Shown here in pieces: positions 33,501 to 43,875 of a DNA stretch of 64,000 bases. The stretch is from Petrosia ficiformis (Eukaryota > Porifera > Demospongiae > Haplosclerida > Petrosiidae), in assembly GCA_947044365.1 (NCBI GenBank), contig OX345637.1:5318501-5382500 (forward strand). Reading direction: 5' to 3'. The notes under the pieces were generated by a model. That model ran no database searches, had not been told where the DNA came from, and saw only the letters and a list, made by a program, of their open reading frames with translations. Positions within the stretch are counted from its first letter, which is position 1; each line of letters begins with the position of its first letter. The position numbers and the translations under genes are program-made.

Positions 33501-33716
33501 AGTGTTAGCACCAGAAAAATAATGTTGGTCACCACTTGTGTATGTCGTTTAAATTGAAATACATGTATTTGAAGCAAGAGTATATTTCTGAATGAAAATC
33601 ATGTATTATATATGCCAACAACTGAATAACAGGACTGATACTAAAAATAATAATAGATATTGGAGTGACCACCATGCTTACACACATAAAACACGACCAT
33701 CTACATAAAAACTCAC

Positions 33717-33845
33717 ACAATCATTCAATCTATTAGGCTTCTTGGATTGTGGGATTGACTCAGTTTCATCTTCTACATTTCTGGAGTTAGAACTTGAGCC
33801 AGAAGGAAGAAAGTATGATCGTAACTCGGATCGTAAGTCAGCCAT
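33717..33845 (-). CDS. Candidate first exon, intact in copy A
   Basis: ATG at 33845-33843 opens 43 codons to a phase 0 donor TGT|gtgagt. Reading: MADLRSELRSYFLPSGSSSN, then an acidic stretch and a basic QSKKPNR. It looks like the N-terminus of a nuclear protein with a short basic signal. In copy B (51797-51913) an extra TA (CGTATAAG for CGTAAG) shifts the frame after the third codon and leads to a stop. Downstream exons were not identified. Confidence 0.5.
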
Positions 33846-34012
33846 TCCTAAATGCGTGTGCACACCCACTTATTTATTATTCATTATTAATTACAAAATG
33901 GAGGATAGAAGAAACGCGGTCGTCGTTTGACGGAGAGACGACCACTGGCTTAGAAAATAAACAGCTATTGAAAGGGGTTTAGCTAAATCAATACTAGTAC
34001 TTATATGTAATT

Positions 34013-34452
34013 ATGTTTGTGTGTCTGTGTCTGTGTGTTTGTGTGTCTGTGTGTTGTGTTTGTATTTGTGTGTTTGTGTTTGTGTGTCTGTGTTTATGTG
34101 TCTGTGTGTCTGTGTTTGTGTTTGTGTGTTTGTCTGTGTGTCTGTGTTTGTGTTTGTGTTTGTGTGTCTGTGTTTGTGTTTGTCTGTGTGTCTGTGTTTG
34201 TGTTTGTGTGTCTGTGTTTGTGTGTCTGTGTTTGTGTGTCTGTGTTTGTCTGTGTGTCTGTGTTTGTGTTTGTGTGTCTGTGTTCGTGTTTGTCTGTGTG
34301 TCTGTGTTTGTGTTTGTGGGTCTGTGTTTGTGTTTGTGTGTCTGTGTTTGTGTGTCTGTGTTTGTGTTTGTCTGTGTTTGTGTTTGTGGGTCTGTGTTTG
34401 TGTTTGTGTGTCTGTGTCTGTGTCTATGTGTCTGTGTTTGTGTCTGTGTGTG
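34013..34452 (+). repeat. (TGTGTTTG/TGTGTCTG)n tract, ~440 bp
   Basis: Tandem TGTGTYTG units with hierarchical higher-order pattern. It is open in all three plus frames and in two minus frames purely because of its composition; not coding. The copy B tract (52091-52190) is only about 100 bases; the related tracts at 42240-42310, 43690-43815 and 61395-61525 vary too. Confidence 0.97.
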
Positions 34453-34714
34453 CCGAGCAAAATCCAAGTCATACCTCCTCGCGGTGCTCAGTGGGAACAG
34501 CAGATTTATCTGCTGGCTAACATGACTGGTAATGATAGCAGTAGTAATTTTTCTCTCTCTAAAGCAACACTAACATGTATGTCCTGAATACTGAAGTGAG
34601 TATGCAGCACTATATGTACATGTATATTCATAATTACATACACATGTACTGTACATATAGGTAGATACTGAATGGACAAAATGACATCTTTTCTTTTCTT
34701 AGATGATATTTCAG

Positions 34715-34864
34715 AGTTGGAGACCTCCAAACAGAAAGTCACTACCCCTTATCCTACTAAACAACTCAAAATATGGTTATATAGAGTTAGCAACTTAGCA
34801 TTGTGCAACTTACAAAGGCATCTACTAGCAGGAAAATATGAGATACACATCTGATGAATACAAG
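34715..34864 (+). pseudogene. Degenerate fibronectin III-like exon pair
   Basis: After gatatttcag the frame reads SWRPPNRKSLPLILLNNSK then GYIELAT and stops. It is a paralogue of the intact exon at 35598 joined to a paralogue of the exon at 22411. Copy B equivalent: 52449-52598. Confidence 0.5.
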
Positions 34865-35597
34865 GTACATGTAAATACAATGTAAAAGACCACACCCCTA
34901 ATTAAAATTTGTTATTTTATATGTACATGTACATTTATGTTGACTGGATGTATGATAATTGATTTCATTATCCTAATCTAGTTAAATAATCGTAATTAAC
35001 GTAGTGTATAACAATAGATGTTTGGTTTTATTAGTTTTGGTTGTTTTAGTTGACCATAACTATATCTAAAACCCCTTTTGTTAGTATGGTGCTATGACTT
35101 TTAGTTAACTCAACTATAACTAAATTACAAGTATATATTGTAAAAATGTTACTGTAATTAACTCAACTGAAACAAGATATGTAGAGAAAAAAGCATCCCT
35201 ATGACTGCTTTGTGATGTCCAGCATTCAGTAATCATGGCTAACTTTATCATGCCCAAAACACATCAGCCTATTATAGTTGATTATATACTCTGTTTACCT
35301 TTTAAAGGACCTTCTAGAACTTTAGGAATATATTGAATAGTTAGCTATTAGTTCCAGTTTCTACGTAAGCTACACAGCTTTCTTTCTGCTAGTCTGTAGA
35401 GCTTGAGTGCATGTTCTTTTACACGCCACGCCCATTAATTGACCGAGCCCTGGGAATGACGTAACTTCCTTAACTACATATACAATGCATAATCACATAT
35501 GTGGCCACAAACCTATACATGTACATGTATATATATATAGATATATCTAGACGAGTGTGACAAAGTGACATCTTTTCTTTTCTTGATGATATTTCAG

Positions 35598-35708
35598 AGT
35601 TGGGGACCTCCTAAACCAATAGACAGAAAGTCACTACCCTATATCCTAGTAAAGATCGTTTACAGATATAATGGTCAAAATATGGAAACTACTTATATAT
35701 TTAGACAG
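35598..35708 (+). CDS. Fibronectin type III-like exon
   Basis: A 111-base, phase 0 exon between gatatttcag and gtgtgt. It encodes 37 residues: SWGPPKPIDRKSLPYILVKI, then VYRYNGQNMETTYIFRQ. The W..PP start and alternating hydrophobic Y.V.YRYNG strand resemble the B and C strands of a fibronectin type III domain. Copy B (53332-53442) differs by one silent C to T change in the fifth-codon region after KSL. Flanking FN3 exons are not certain. Likely part of an extracellular receptor-like gene family. Confidence 0.5.
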
Positions 35709-35926
35709 GTGTGTGTGTATGTGTGTGTGTGTGTGTGTGTGTGTTTTTGTGTATGTATGTGTATGTGTATATATGCAGGTACATGTATTTATGTACATGT
35801 ACATGTATCACAGTTTTTTATATGTTTTAAAGCATGGGTCAGATTGGCTCAATAACGGTTAGTGGGTCAACCATTGGGAATACATCTTGAGCCAATTAAC
35901 AACAAGTTAATGCTGTTACTGACAAT

Positions 35927-36222
35927 TAGTGATGCACCGATAATCAGATCGGTAATCGGTATCGGTCATTATCGGCCATTATTTTTAGTATCGGTATCGG
36001 TTATTTATGAAAAATGTAACCAATATTGTAAAAAGTGTACCAATAATGTCATTTCAGGTGATTAAGGCACCATTAATTGCTTTTAGAATGCTCATTTTCA
36101 TTGAAAAAATCAGAATCCAGAAGGTAGATTTAATATCGGATCAGTATCGGTTATCGGTACATATCTAAAGTAATTATCGGTTTATCGGAATATCGGTATA
36201 ATCTCATATCAGTGCACCACTA
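35927..36222. mobile_element. hAT MITE with 8-bp TSD
   Basis: A 296-bp element with TIRs TAGTGATGCACCGATA and TATCAGTGCACCACTA, flanked by the perfect 8-bp duplication CTGACAAT (35919-35926 and 36223-36230). The interior is filled with TATCGGT-type repeats. In copy B only the left ~210 bases survive (53653-53862). Confidence 0.93.
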
Positions 36223-38367
36223 CTGACAATATAACCATAATTACATTTGTAACTGTGCCACTTGCCCAAAGAGAAAACTGTGCAGTGCTAAATAAGAAGC
36301 TCTTTGGGCCAATGGTGCACCGTATGAGCATATCATGAATACTGATGTATATACATGTACATGTACATGTACATTTATATATACATGTACATGTACGTGC
36401 AGGGTTTCTTTTAGAGGGGGGGGGGGGGGTGGACAAAAGCTTTACTCAAGACAGAGAAGGACAAGGACAAAATTACGTATTTAAATTTTAGTCACTAAAT
36501 GTAACATTTTTATCATTCTTAATCAAATATAATTTCAGAAGTATAATTGTTATTTAATAAAACTTTACTGGAATAAAATTAGATTGATTAACACAATGTG
36601 TAATTCATACTTAACACTTCAATTCAAATGTGTACAAATTTACACCTAAACTCTTCCCATGAAGTTATAGGATGGATTTGTATTTTTCAACATCTGGACA
36701 GTTAGGAAATCATTAAAAGAAGCTGTTGGCAAATATCAATTTATGCAACCAAGTAACAATATGTTACATTATGTAATTCAGTTCACATAAATAAGTATTT
36801 TTAAATTGTTTCACGCATGTGCAATTCAACTTTGCCACGTAGGCGAGGGTCCCGTCCCGACGGTGCTCATTGAGTTTGTATTAACTATTAATTACCCTTA
36901 TGATATTAAACTATACACTACAGGTATACATTATTGAGTTACAGTCATGTATTAACCTTGTAACATTAAGCTATGCACTATAGTACATATAAAGTTGTCA
37001 CATTTTAATTCTGAATGTGAACAAGACAAAAACACACACATTTCCCTTCCTACAGAGTGAAGTACGTCCTCATCTTCAAAATGATCCTGATAGTCCTATG
37101 TTGTTGAGGATCCAATAGCTGGTATTCAATACAACCTGGCCAAGAAGATGTCTGTAAGTTTATGTAATTACGAAATATAATAGCTGAGATGTCCCCAGAA
37201 AATTATGGGCACATCTAAGCACATATAATACTCATACAAATAGCATGTCATGGCATGAGAAAGTCAGATTATATAAATGATGACACCACAAAGGTTCTCC
37301 ACCTGCTATGTGGCTACATTCTTACATAATTCATGAGGTTGCCCACAATCACAGCCTCTGGGTGTGTTATACATGTCTATCTGATCAATTCTCTCATACA
37401 TGTGTATGTATGTAAGTATGTACATGTATGTATGTATGTATTTTTGTATGTAGTATGTATGTACATGTATTTTAAAGCACTAAGGTATTTGGATTGAAAT
37501 ATTGGTTTCCTTAGCCAGTGAATATTTGTAAACCAAGCCATTTTACTATTAGTCACATATTTATTAATGTAGCTTAGTGTTTTTATTATCCATTCTGTGT
37601 TCTAAAAGTCTGGACATCCTGTTACCATTTCTGTCACCAATTTATTGTAATATGGAATTTGTAACTTGCTAATGTACAGTTTATTCAACTTTGATTTTGT
37701 AAATTATTATAAATTATGTCCTCAGCTCACTTTAAATACATGACCCGTGCTCTTTTAAGAAATGATGAATATATAGTGAATGCACAGCACAAAGTTATGT
37801 AATATATAACATGGCTTCAAGGTGTGTATCAGCAATATCAGATCTGAACCCCGAGATAGCAGCCCGAGGCGAAGCCGAGGGCTGCTATCTCGGGGTGAAG
37901 GGCTGATATTGCTGATACACACTGGGAAGCCATTCTATATATAATATATTCTTTACTTAACATGTACATCAATGTTACCTAACATCTACTGCTCTACACC
38001 TCTCAATTTACAACTTGACTGAGCATGCTCAGACTGATGCAATCTATTATGAATATCATTATAGGTCTTATATCAGCCCTGTGGTTTCATATCCACCTGT
38101 GGTTGGGTGTATATCCTGTATATAACACCTGTCTGTAAATTTGATGTGGGTGTTATCTATGGATGATATAAGCAGGTAACAATTTTGAAGGTCTTGTATC
38201 CAATGGTTTTCCTGTCTTTTGCATAGTAGTGGGTCATTTGTTCACCACTTCCATGTCATGTATAGAACGGTTTGGCAAATTAAAATACACATGTATGTAG
38301 ATAGATACTATCTACAAATATGCCAAACCACTCTATCAGAGTGTACGGTAGTACTCTCTATGTAGGG
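36223..38367. other. Copy A DNA with one exon-like piece and a large hairpin
   Basis: A poly-G run lies at 36416-36429. An exon-like piece after ccttcctacag (37056 on) reads SEVRPHLQNDPDSPMLLRIQ and meets a TAG; in another frame AGIQYNLAKKMS precedes gtaagt (37156). Together these look like a decayed exon shared with the 3' end of the chimeric dynein exon at 27806. (ATGT) tracts near 37400-37470. Confidence 0.4.
37803..37942. repeat. ~140-nt multi-segment hairpin
   Basis: Nested complementary arms: ATATAACATGGCTTC with GAAGCCATTCTATAT; GTGTGTATCAGCAATATCAG with CTGATATTGCTGATACACAC; CCCCGAGATAGCAGCCC with GGGCTGCTATCTCGGGG; the inner turn is GAGGCGAAGCCGA. Copy B: 55414-55553, apparently identical. 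A foldback-type repeat or structured transcript. Confidence 0.95.
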
Positions 38368-38430
38368 ATGGCACAGAAAAAAAATGGCCGCCCATACATT
38401 TTAATTGCAAGTGATGAGCTGAAATCTCTG
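38368..38430 (+). CDS. Candidate first exon of a small gene
   Basis: ATG at 38368 opens 21 codons, MAQKKNGRPYILIASDELKS then L, to the phase 0 donor CTG|gtaata. A possible last exon follows at about 38521-38574 (after ccgaag: IIVKVENRRVAKLAKSSS then TAA). Copy B: 55979-56041. The product would be very short; not recognised. Confidence 0.35.
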
Positions 38431-38827
38431 GTAATATATACACATAAGTTTCTATACACACATGCCTGTTCATATCTAGTGTTTTTATGACTACCAATAC
38501 CTTCTAGATGGCCGAAGATTATCGTTAAGGTAGAGAACCGGCGAGTGGCAAAACTGGCAAAATCTTCATCATAATAATTATTATTATTAATATTATTATT
38601 TTCCAGACAAATCATTTTTTTGTTTGTTGAACTATCACGATGATTCTAGCACCATTCCTGTCGCATTTATAGTAAAATTCTGGTCGTAAAGTATCGAGAC
38701 GATATCTTCAGATACTATGAAAGAAGAGTTCAAGACAGTCTCAACGACTACAAAGATTTGATCTGGAATTGGACGCCATTTTCCTAAGTGGAATTTAATT
38801 ACGCATGCGCATTTGTATACTCTTAAC

Positions 38828-38872
38828 ATGGAAGCTGAAAAGGTGGAAGTGTTTGGCATTGTAATAACATTT
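38828..38872 (+). CDS. Candidate first exon (15 codons)
   Basis: ATG at 38828 reads MEAEKVEVFGIVITF to TTT|gtgagt. Sixteen bases upstream lies GCATGCGCAT, close to the NRF1 binding palindrome, at 38804-38813. A minus-strand ATGGCGTCC (38779) points away from the same site, as in a divergent promoter, although that frame stops after 12 codons. Copy B: 56439-56483. Speculative. Confidence 0.3.
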
Positions 38873-39214
38873 GTGAGTTTGTGAGCAAATACTAATAATG
38901 AATATAATAATTATTAATATTAAAGCAATTGTATAATAATATTGTATACTATGATAAGCATTGGAATACTGAATGGTTGACACAGTGACTGACACTACTT
39001 CTTGTAGGACTGCAGACAGTGATGTAAGTGAATAGAGAATATACATCATCTGTAAGTGAAAGAGAATGATAATCAATACATAAATACAAAAGACTGACCT
39101 TCATTGATGATCAAATTTTAATGCATTTTTGATTGCATGATTTCATAATGATATATAGTATTTCTGCAATCTACAAAAAAATATTCACATCGTTTAGAAA
39201 AAAAAACAATGAAA

Positions 39215-39522
39215 ACAAGAATAATAAAAAACATTTTCAATAAAAATGAAAGAAGATGTAGGGATGTCAAAACCCTAAAACCAAGCAAACAAGGTTGGGA
39301 AGCTAACTTAGGACCCAAAATTAAACAAACCACTTCCATATAACCCTACATAATTACAGCTCTTTGTATAGAGGTGTAAGTACTTATGTAGGGTTATATG
39401 GAAGTGGTTTGTTTAATTTTGGGTCCTAAGTTAGCTTCCCAACCTTGTTTGCTTGCTTTTTGGGTTTTGAAATCCCTACATCTTCTTTCATTTTTATTGA
39501 AAATGTTTTTTATTATTCTTGT
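39215..39522. repeat. ~308-nt near-perfect inverted repeat (foldback)
   Basis: Arms of about 145 bases (ACAAGAATAATAAAAAACAT at the outer left, its complement at the outer right) pair almost to the loop. The inner part TTACAGCTCT/AGAGGTGTAA continues the stem, leaving a loop of only a few bases. Copy B: 56826-57133. A diverged relative of the central part is at 29005-29150. No coding capacity. Likely a foldback MITE; its transcript would form long dsRNA. Confidence 0.95.
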
Positions 39523-40058
39523 ACAACACTGAAGTGGTGATTATTGGCCCATGACCTTCAAACTGGTTTCCCTACTGGGATTCACTAATTATCTTCCTTG
39601 TTAACACCTGATAAGGAATCTAATTATCATACCTTATATTAGTTACCACTTTGTGGTGTGCATTTTTAATCTTTACCAGAAGTAGGACCTCAGGTTTAGA
39701 ATCTTCAAATATGTAAACAACAACAACAAAAAAACATTTTGTTTATTAGCTAGCAATATCAGGGTATTTCTAGAATATTATATTGTGATGTTATTGTGAA
39801 ATTTGCACTACTAACATTAACACAGTTTGAAGAATGTTTCAATGTGGTAAGTTTAACAAGCACATTCATGTGTACATGTAGTCATACTTACAAATTAAGC
39901 TAAGGGTCAATACATCCACAGACTACACATTATATGTATGCCTTTTAAGGTCAACACATGAGGCCTTTTCAAGTGTTTAATAACCACAGCAGTACAGTAT
40001 GGATGAGGGATGAAAGAGAGCCAGGAAAACATTGCATGTGCATGTGCAAACTTTGCCG

Positions 40059-40098
<40 letters not shown>

Positions 40099-40489
40099 AC
40101 ACACACACACACAGAACTTGTGTGTTCAGATACAAGAAGTATGATTGATATATAGGCATTGTCTTGTTCCCAAAGGATTGTATGATTATAAAAGATTAAC
40201 AGGTGGTAGCTGTTAACTCTGTGTGCTCCAATAATGACACTTTTGTTTTCTGGTTATGGAAGTCTATTTTGCTACCAAGTAATACAAATATGTGAAGGAT
40301 GCAAGTAAGAACAGTGGAGTTTGTAGTTACTACATGATGTTGGTTGTTTCTCCCCTGGAATCACTGATGGTGGAGCAAGTTTTTAATCGTTAGGAATGAA
40401 TGTCTGCTGCCTTTTTTCTTGTCAATCATATTTCTCAGAAATGTACATAGTATCCAAGTATCCAGACACACATGTACATGTATGTACAT
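39523..40489. other. Non-coding copy A DNA with (CA)n
   Basis: A (CA)n run with one TA interruption lies at 40062-40112 (copy B 57671-57724). The frames across it are compositional artefacts. No gene seen. The segment GATACAAGAAGTATGATTGA near 40128 is shared with the DNA right after the HSP70 fragment at 23115. Confidence 0.6.
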
Positions 40490-41008
40490 GTATGATATGT
40501 ATGTATGTTATGTATGTACATGTATATGTATGTATGCATGTATGTTATGTATGTATGTATGTATGTATGTATGTATGTATGTTATGTATGTATGTATGTA
40601 TGTATGTATGTATGTTATGTATGTATGTATGTATGTGTGTTATGTATGTTATGTACATGTATGTATGTTATGTATGTATGTATGTTATGTATGTATGTAT
40701 GTTATGTATGTATGTTATGTATGTATGTATGTTATGTATGTATGTTATGTATGTATGTTATGTATGTATGTTATGTATGTATGTTATGTATGTTATGTAT
40801 GTATGTATGTTATGTATGTATGTTATGTATGTATGTTATGTATGTATGTATGTTATGTATGTATGTTATGTATGTATGTATGTTATGTATGTATGTATGT
40901 ATGTTATGTATGTATGTTATGTATGTATGTATGTTATGTATGTATGTTATGTATGTATGTATGTATGTATGTATGTTATGTATGTATGTATGTATGTATG
41001 TATGCATG
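40490..41008 (+). repeat. (ATGT)n / TATGTATGTTATG tract, ~500 bp
   Basis: Tandem TATG units with periodic TTATG interruptions. Open in all plus frames (MYVCYVC-type translation), so its long frames are not genes. Copy B (58095-58742) is about 130 bases longer. Confidence 0.98.
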
Positions 41009-41846
41009 TTAATGGTAGTGTGTAGTAATTTTTAGGTAATAGTCTGTTGTGTTTCAGCATGGGAGGCAGATTACTAAATGTGGCACACCACAAAGTAATC
41101 ATAGGGATACTGTATGTCTTCCATCAATTATTATATTATGTGTTTTCTTTTCTCATAGTTTCCAAATCCACATCTGTTTGTGTCAGGGGTGATACTTACA
41201 TTAACGTAACCTAAATACCAACAAAAGGACCTCAGGTTGACATACAGAGGAGATACATGTCCAGGTTAGAGTTCTATTGTGTGCCCCTGTGTGTGACAAA
41301 ATGACTACTTTTAGTTATAGTTGTAGTATGCCTGGTTTCTCAAACTTTTAGTTTAATTATAGTTTAGGTAATTACTAAAAGGGTAAACAAATACAAAATA
41401 CATGAAAGCCATTGGATACAAACTGGTTAGCCCACAGGGATGAACCTCAGAATGGATTCAGCTCAGCTGCTAATTATCTTCCTTGTCAACACCTGATAAG
41501 GAATCTAATTATCAGTTACTGCTCTGCATTTTTAATCTTTTTGGTAGTAGCTAGCAATATCAGGGTATTTCTAGAATATTATATTGTGATGTTATTGTGC
41601 AATTTTCACTACTGCATGTACATTGTCAAAGGTATAGATGACTAGATGCATACAGTAATAGCCTTTATACATTTGGACATCAGGGTTGGGGTTAAGCACT
41701 TCTTACTTAAGTTTCAAGCTAGCTTAATCAGAAATAAACGAGTGCTTTGAGTAAAAAGATTGGTTTAAGTTATAGTGAAAGTACTGGTACTTACAGCATC
41801 TGAAACTTTTTAACAGCTTTAACCCTTTAATATATTACATATATAT

Positions 41847-41942
<96 letters not shown>

Positions 41943-42659
41943 TATAATATGTAATTCATTGATGGATCTATGTGTAAAGTGACAGATAAAAATACTGACA
42001 GTTTGCTGTTCAGAAAGAGTTAGTTGATGAATTACGCCATAGCTTGCCTATCAATGGTTGCATTTTTGAAGTCCTTTAATATTTATCCACATTTCCATTA
42101 TCAACCAATTTTCATTTTAGTTAAGATATTGCTGTGTACTTGTAGTTTTATAAAAGTCACAATGCCTTACTAAAAGGAGTTTAGTTATAGTTAACTAAAG
42201 CAACACTAGTGTATATGTACGTATATGTAATTATGTAATAGTGTTTGTATTCGTGTGTCTGTGTTTGTGTGTTTGTGTTTGTGTGTCTGTGTGTGTGTCT
42301 GTGTCTGGTGCAGGCCATCTCTCTCTTTACAGACATACATGTACATGTATGCAGAATATGGATGCAGTGAGCCGAATTTGTGAATTATACATTTTAGCTA
42401 CTTGTGTCTTGCTTCTCACATTGTCAGACAACGTCCTGTAAGAATGGCTGTTTCCACACCACAGCATATAATAAGTCTACAAAGAGAGTACTTTTAGTGA
42501 TTTAAATGTAATTCTCTAGCTAAAGTAAATTGAGTCACACATTTAATTGATAATAGTAAATTTGGTTAATAAACATGCCTATTAATGTTACATGCTGACC
42601 TTAGTAATGCTTAATACATAGTTTACTTTGTGGTGGCCACATAACAGTGGGATTAAAGT
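41009..42659. other. Non-coding copy A DNA
   Basis: It contains the paralogue of the 23500 exon at 41159 (frame reduced), a TATA microsatellite (41843-41950; copy B 59573-59670), a TGTGTCTG tract (42240-42310) and the paralogue of 21180-21360. No intact gene seen. Confidence 0.55.
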
Positions 42660-43875
42660 TATTGATAACTATTAATTAACCTTATGGTATACATGTATAC
42701 ATGTATAAGTTATTTAGTTACAGTATAATCTAGTATATACATGTATTAGTGCTGTAACAGATATCCGGATTATCTGAAATCCATTTTCATTATTAACATT
42801 CGGATTAAATATTTTGATCCATATATCCGTTCAATTTAATGAATGGTGTTTTCATCAAACTTTCATTGTAGTTAAATACTCAAATAATGACAATTATAAA
42901 ATTTTAGTAGTTAAAAATAAATATTGTGAACCTGTTTTGCAATGTTTTTATAGCATTCCTGCACCTGGAACAGGTTTTTTTTTGGGTACATGTATGTACT
43001 GTACCTTGATTATACACTGTATGTCAATAGAAGGTCACCATTAATTAGTCATTAGTTTACTATGTAATTGGTGTGCAATGTGAGACAGTAATTACTGATG
43101 GTAGAACTATGGTAATTACTGTTACTGTATGGCGACATTTTATTGACATATACTACATGTATATTTACATTATTATTGGTAAGAGTATGTACATGTACCT
43201 GTACTTGTATATATTTTCTATTTATACATGTAGCTGAAACTGATTTCTCGTGATGGACAGCAGCCATCTACTAACAGTAGTAAGTTAATACTCATTTTAC
43301 ATTGTGTATATGTGATTGGCTCAGGGAATATCCGATTTATGGTTCAAAATCAAAAGCTTAGCTCATTATTTAGTCATTTTGTACAAGAAGCATACTAAAC
43401 TTGATATCAAAGAGAAACAATGGTTGCTCTTTCAGGACTCAAAATTTACAATGTACATGAAAGCCTAGCATGCTAGCAATAGCACACACAACAAACAAAC
43501 AAGCAGCCACAATGGCTTCATTAAACATTAGAGCAGCCACTATGGCTTAGAAAAATAAAAACCAGCATCATGGCTTAGAAAAATAATAATCAGCCACCAT
43601 GGAATAAGCAGCCACAATGGCTTAAAAAATAAACAGCTACTGAAAGGGGTTTAGCTAAATCAATACTAGTACTTATATGTAATTATGTAATTGTGTTTGT
43701 GTTTGTGTGTCTGTGTGTCTGTGTTTGTGTGTCTGTGTGTCTGTGTTTGTGTGTCTGTGTGTCTGTGTTTGTGTGTCTGTGTCTGTGTCTATGTGTTTGT
43801 GTTTGTGTCTGTGTGTGCCGAGCAAAATCCATGTCATACCTCCTCGCGGTGCTCGGTGGGAACAGCAGATTTTTT
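42660..43875 (+). repeat. ~1 kb repeated segment, copy 2 of 3, plus TGTGTCTG tract
   Basis: Same order as 32500-34510 but lacking the 480-base insertion that carries the MADLRSEL exon in copy 1. It starts near a lone hAT-like end (TAGTGCTGTAACAGATATCC, 42747). Confidence 0.8.

Noticed and set aside
34013..34525. Overlapping 150-190-codon frames (Cys/Val-rich plus strand, Thr/Gln/His-rich minus strand)
   Set aside because: All follow from the TGTGTYTG repeat, which lacks stops in several frames on both strands; the tract length differs more than fourfold between tandem copies.
40396..41035. Long Met-Tyr-Val-Cys frames, and the same at 58007-58768
   Set aside because: Translation of (ATGT)n in three frames; unit number differs between copies.
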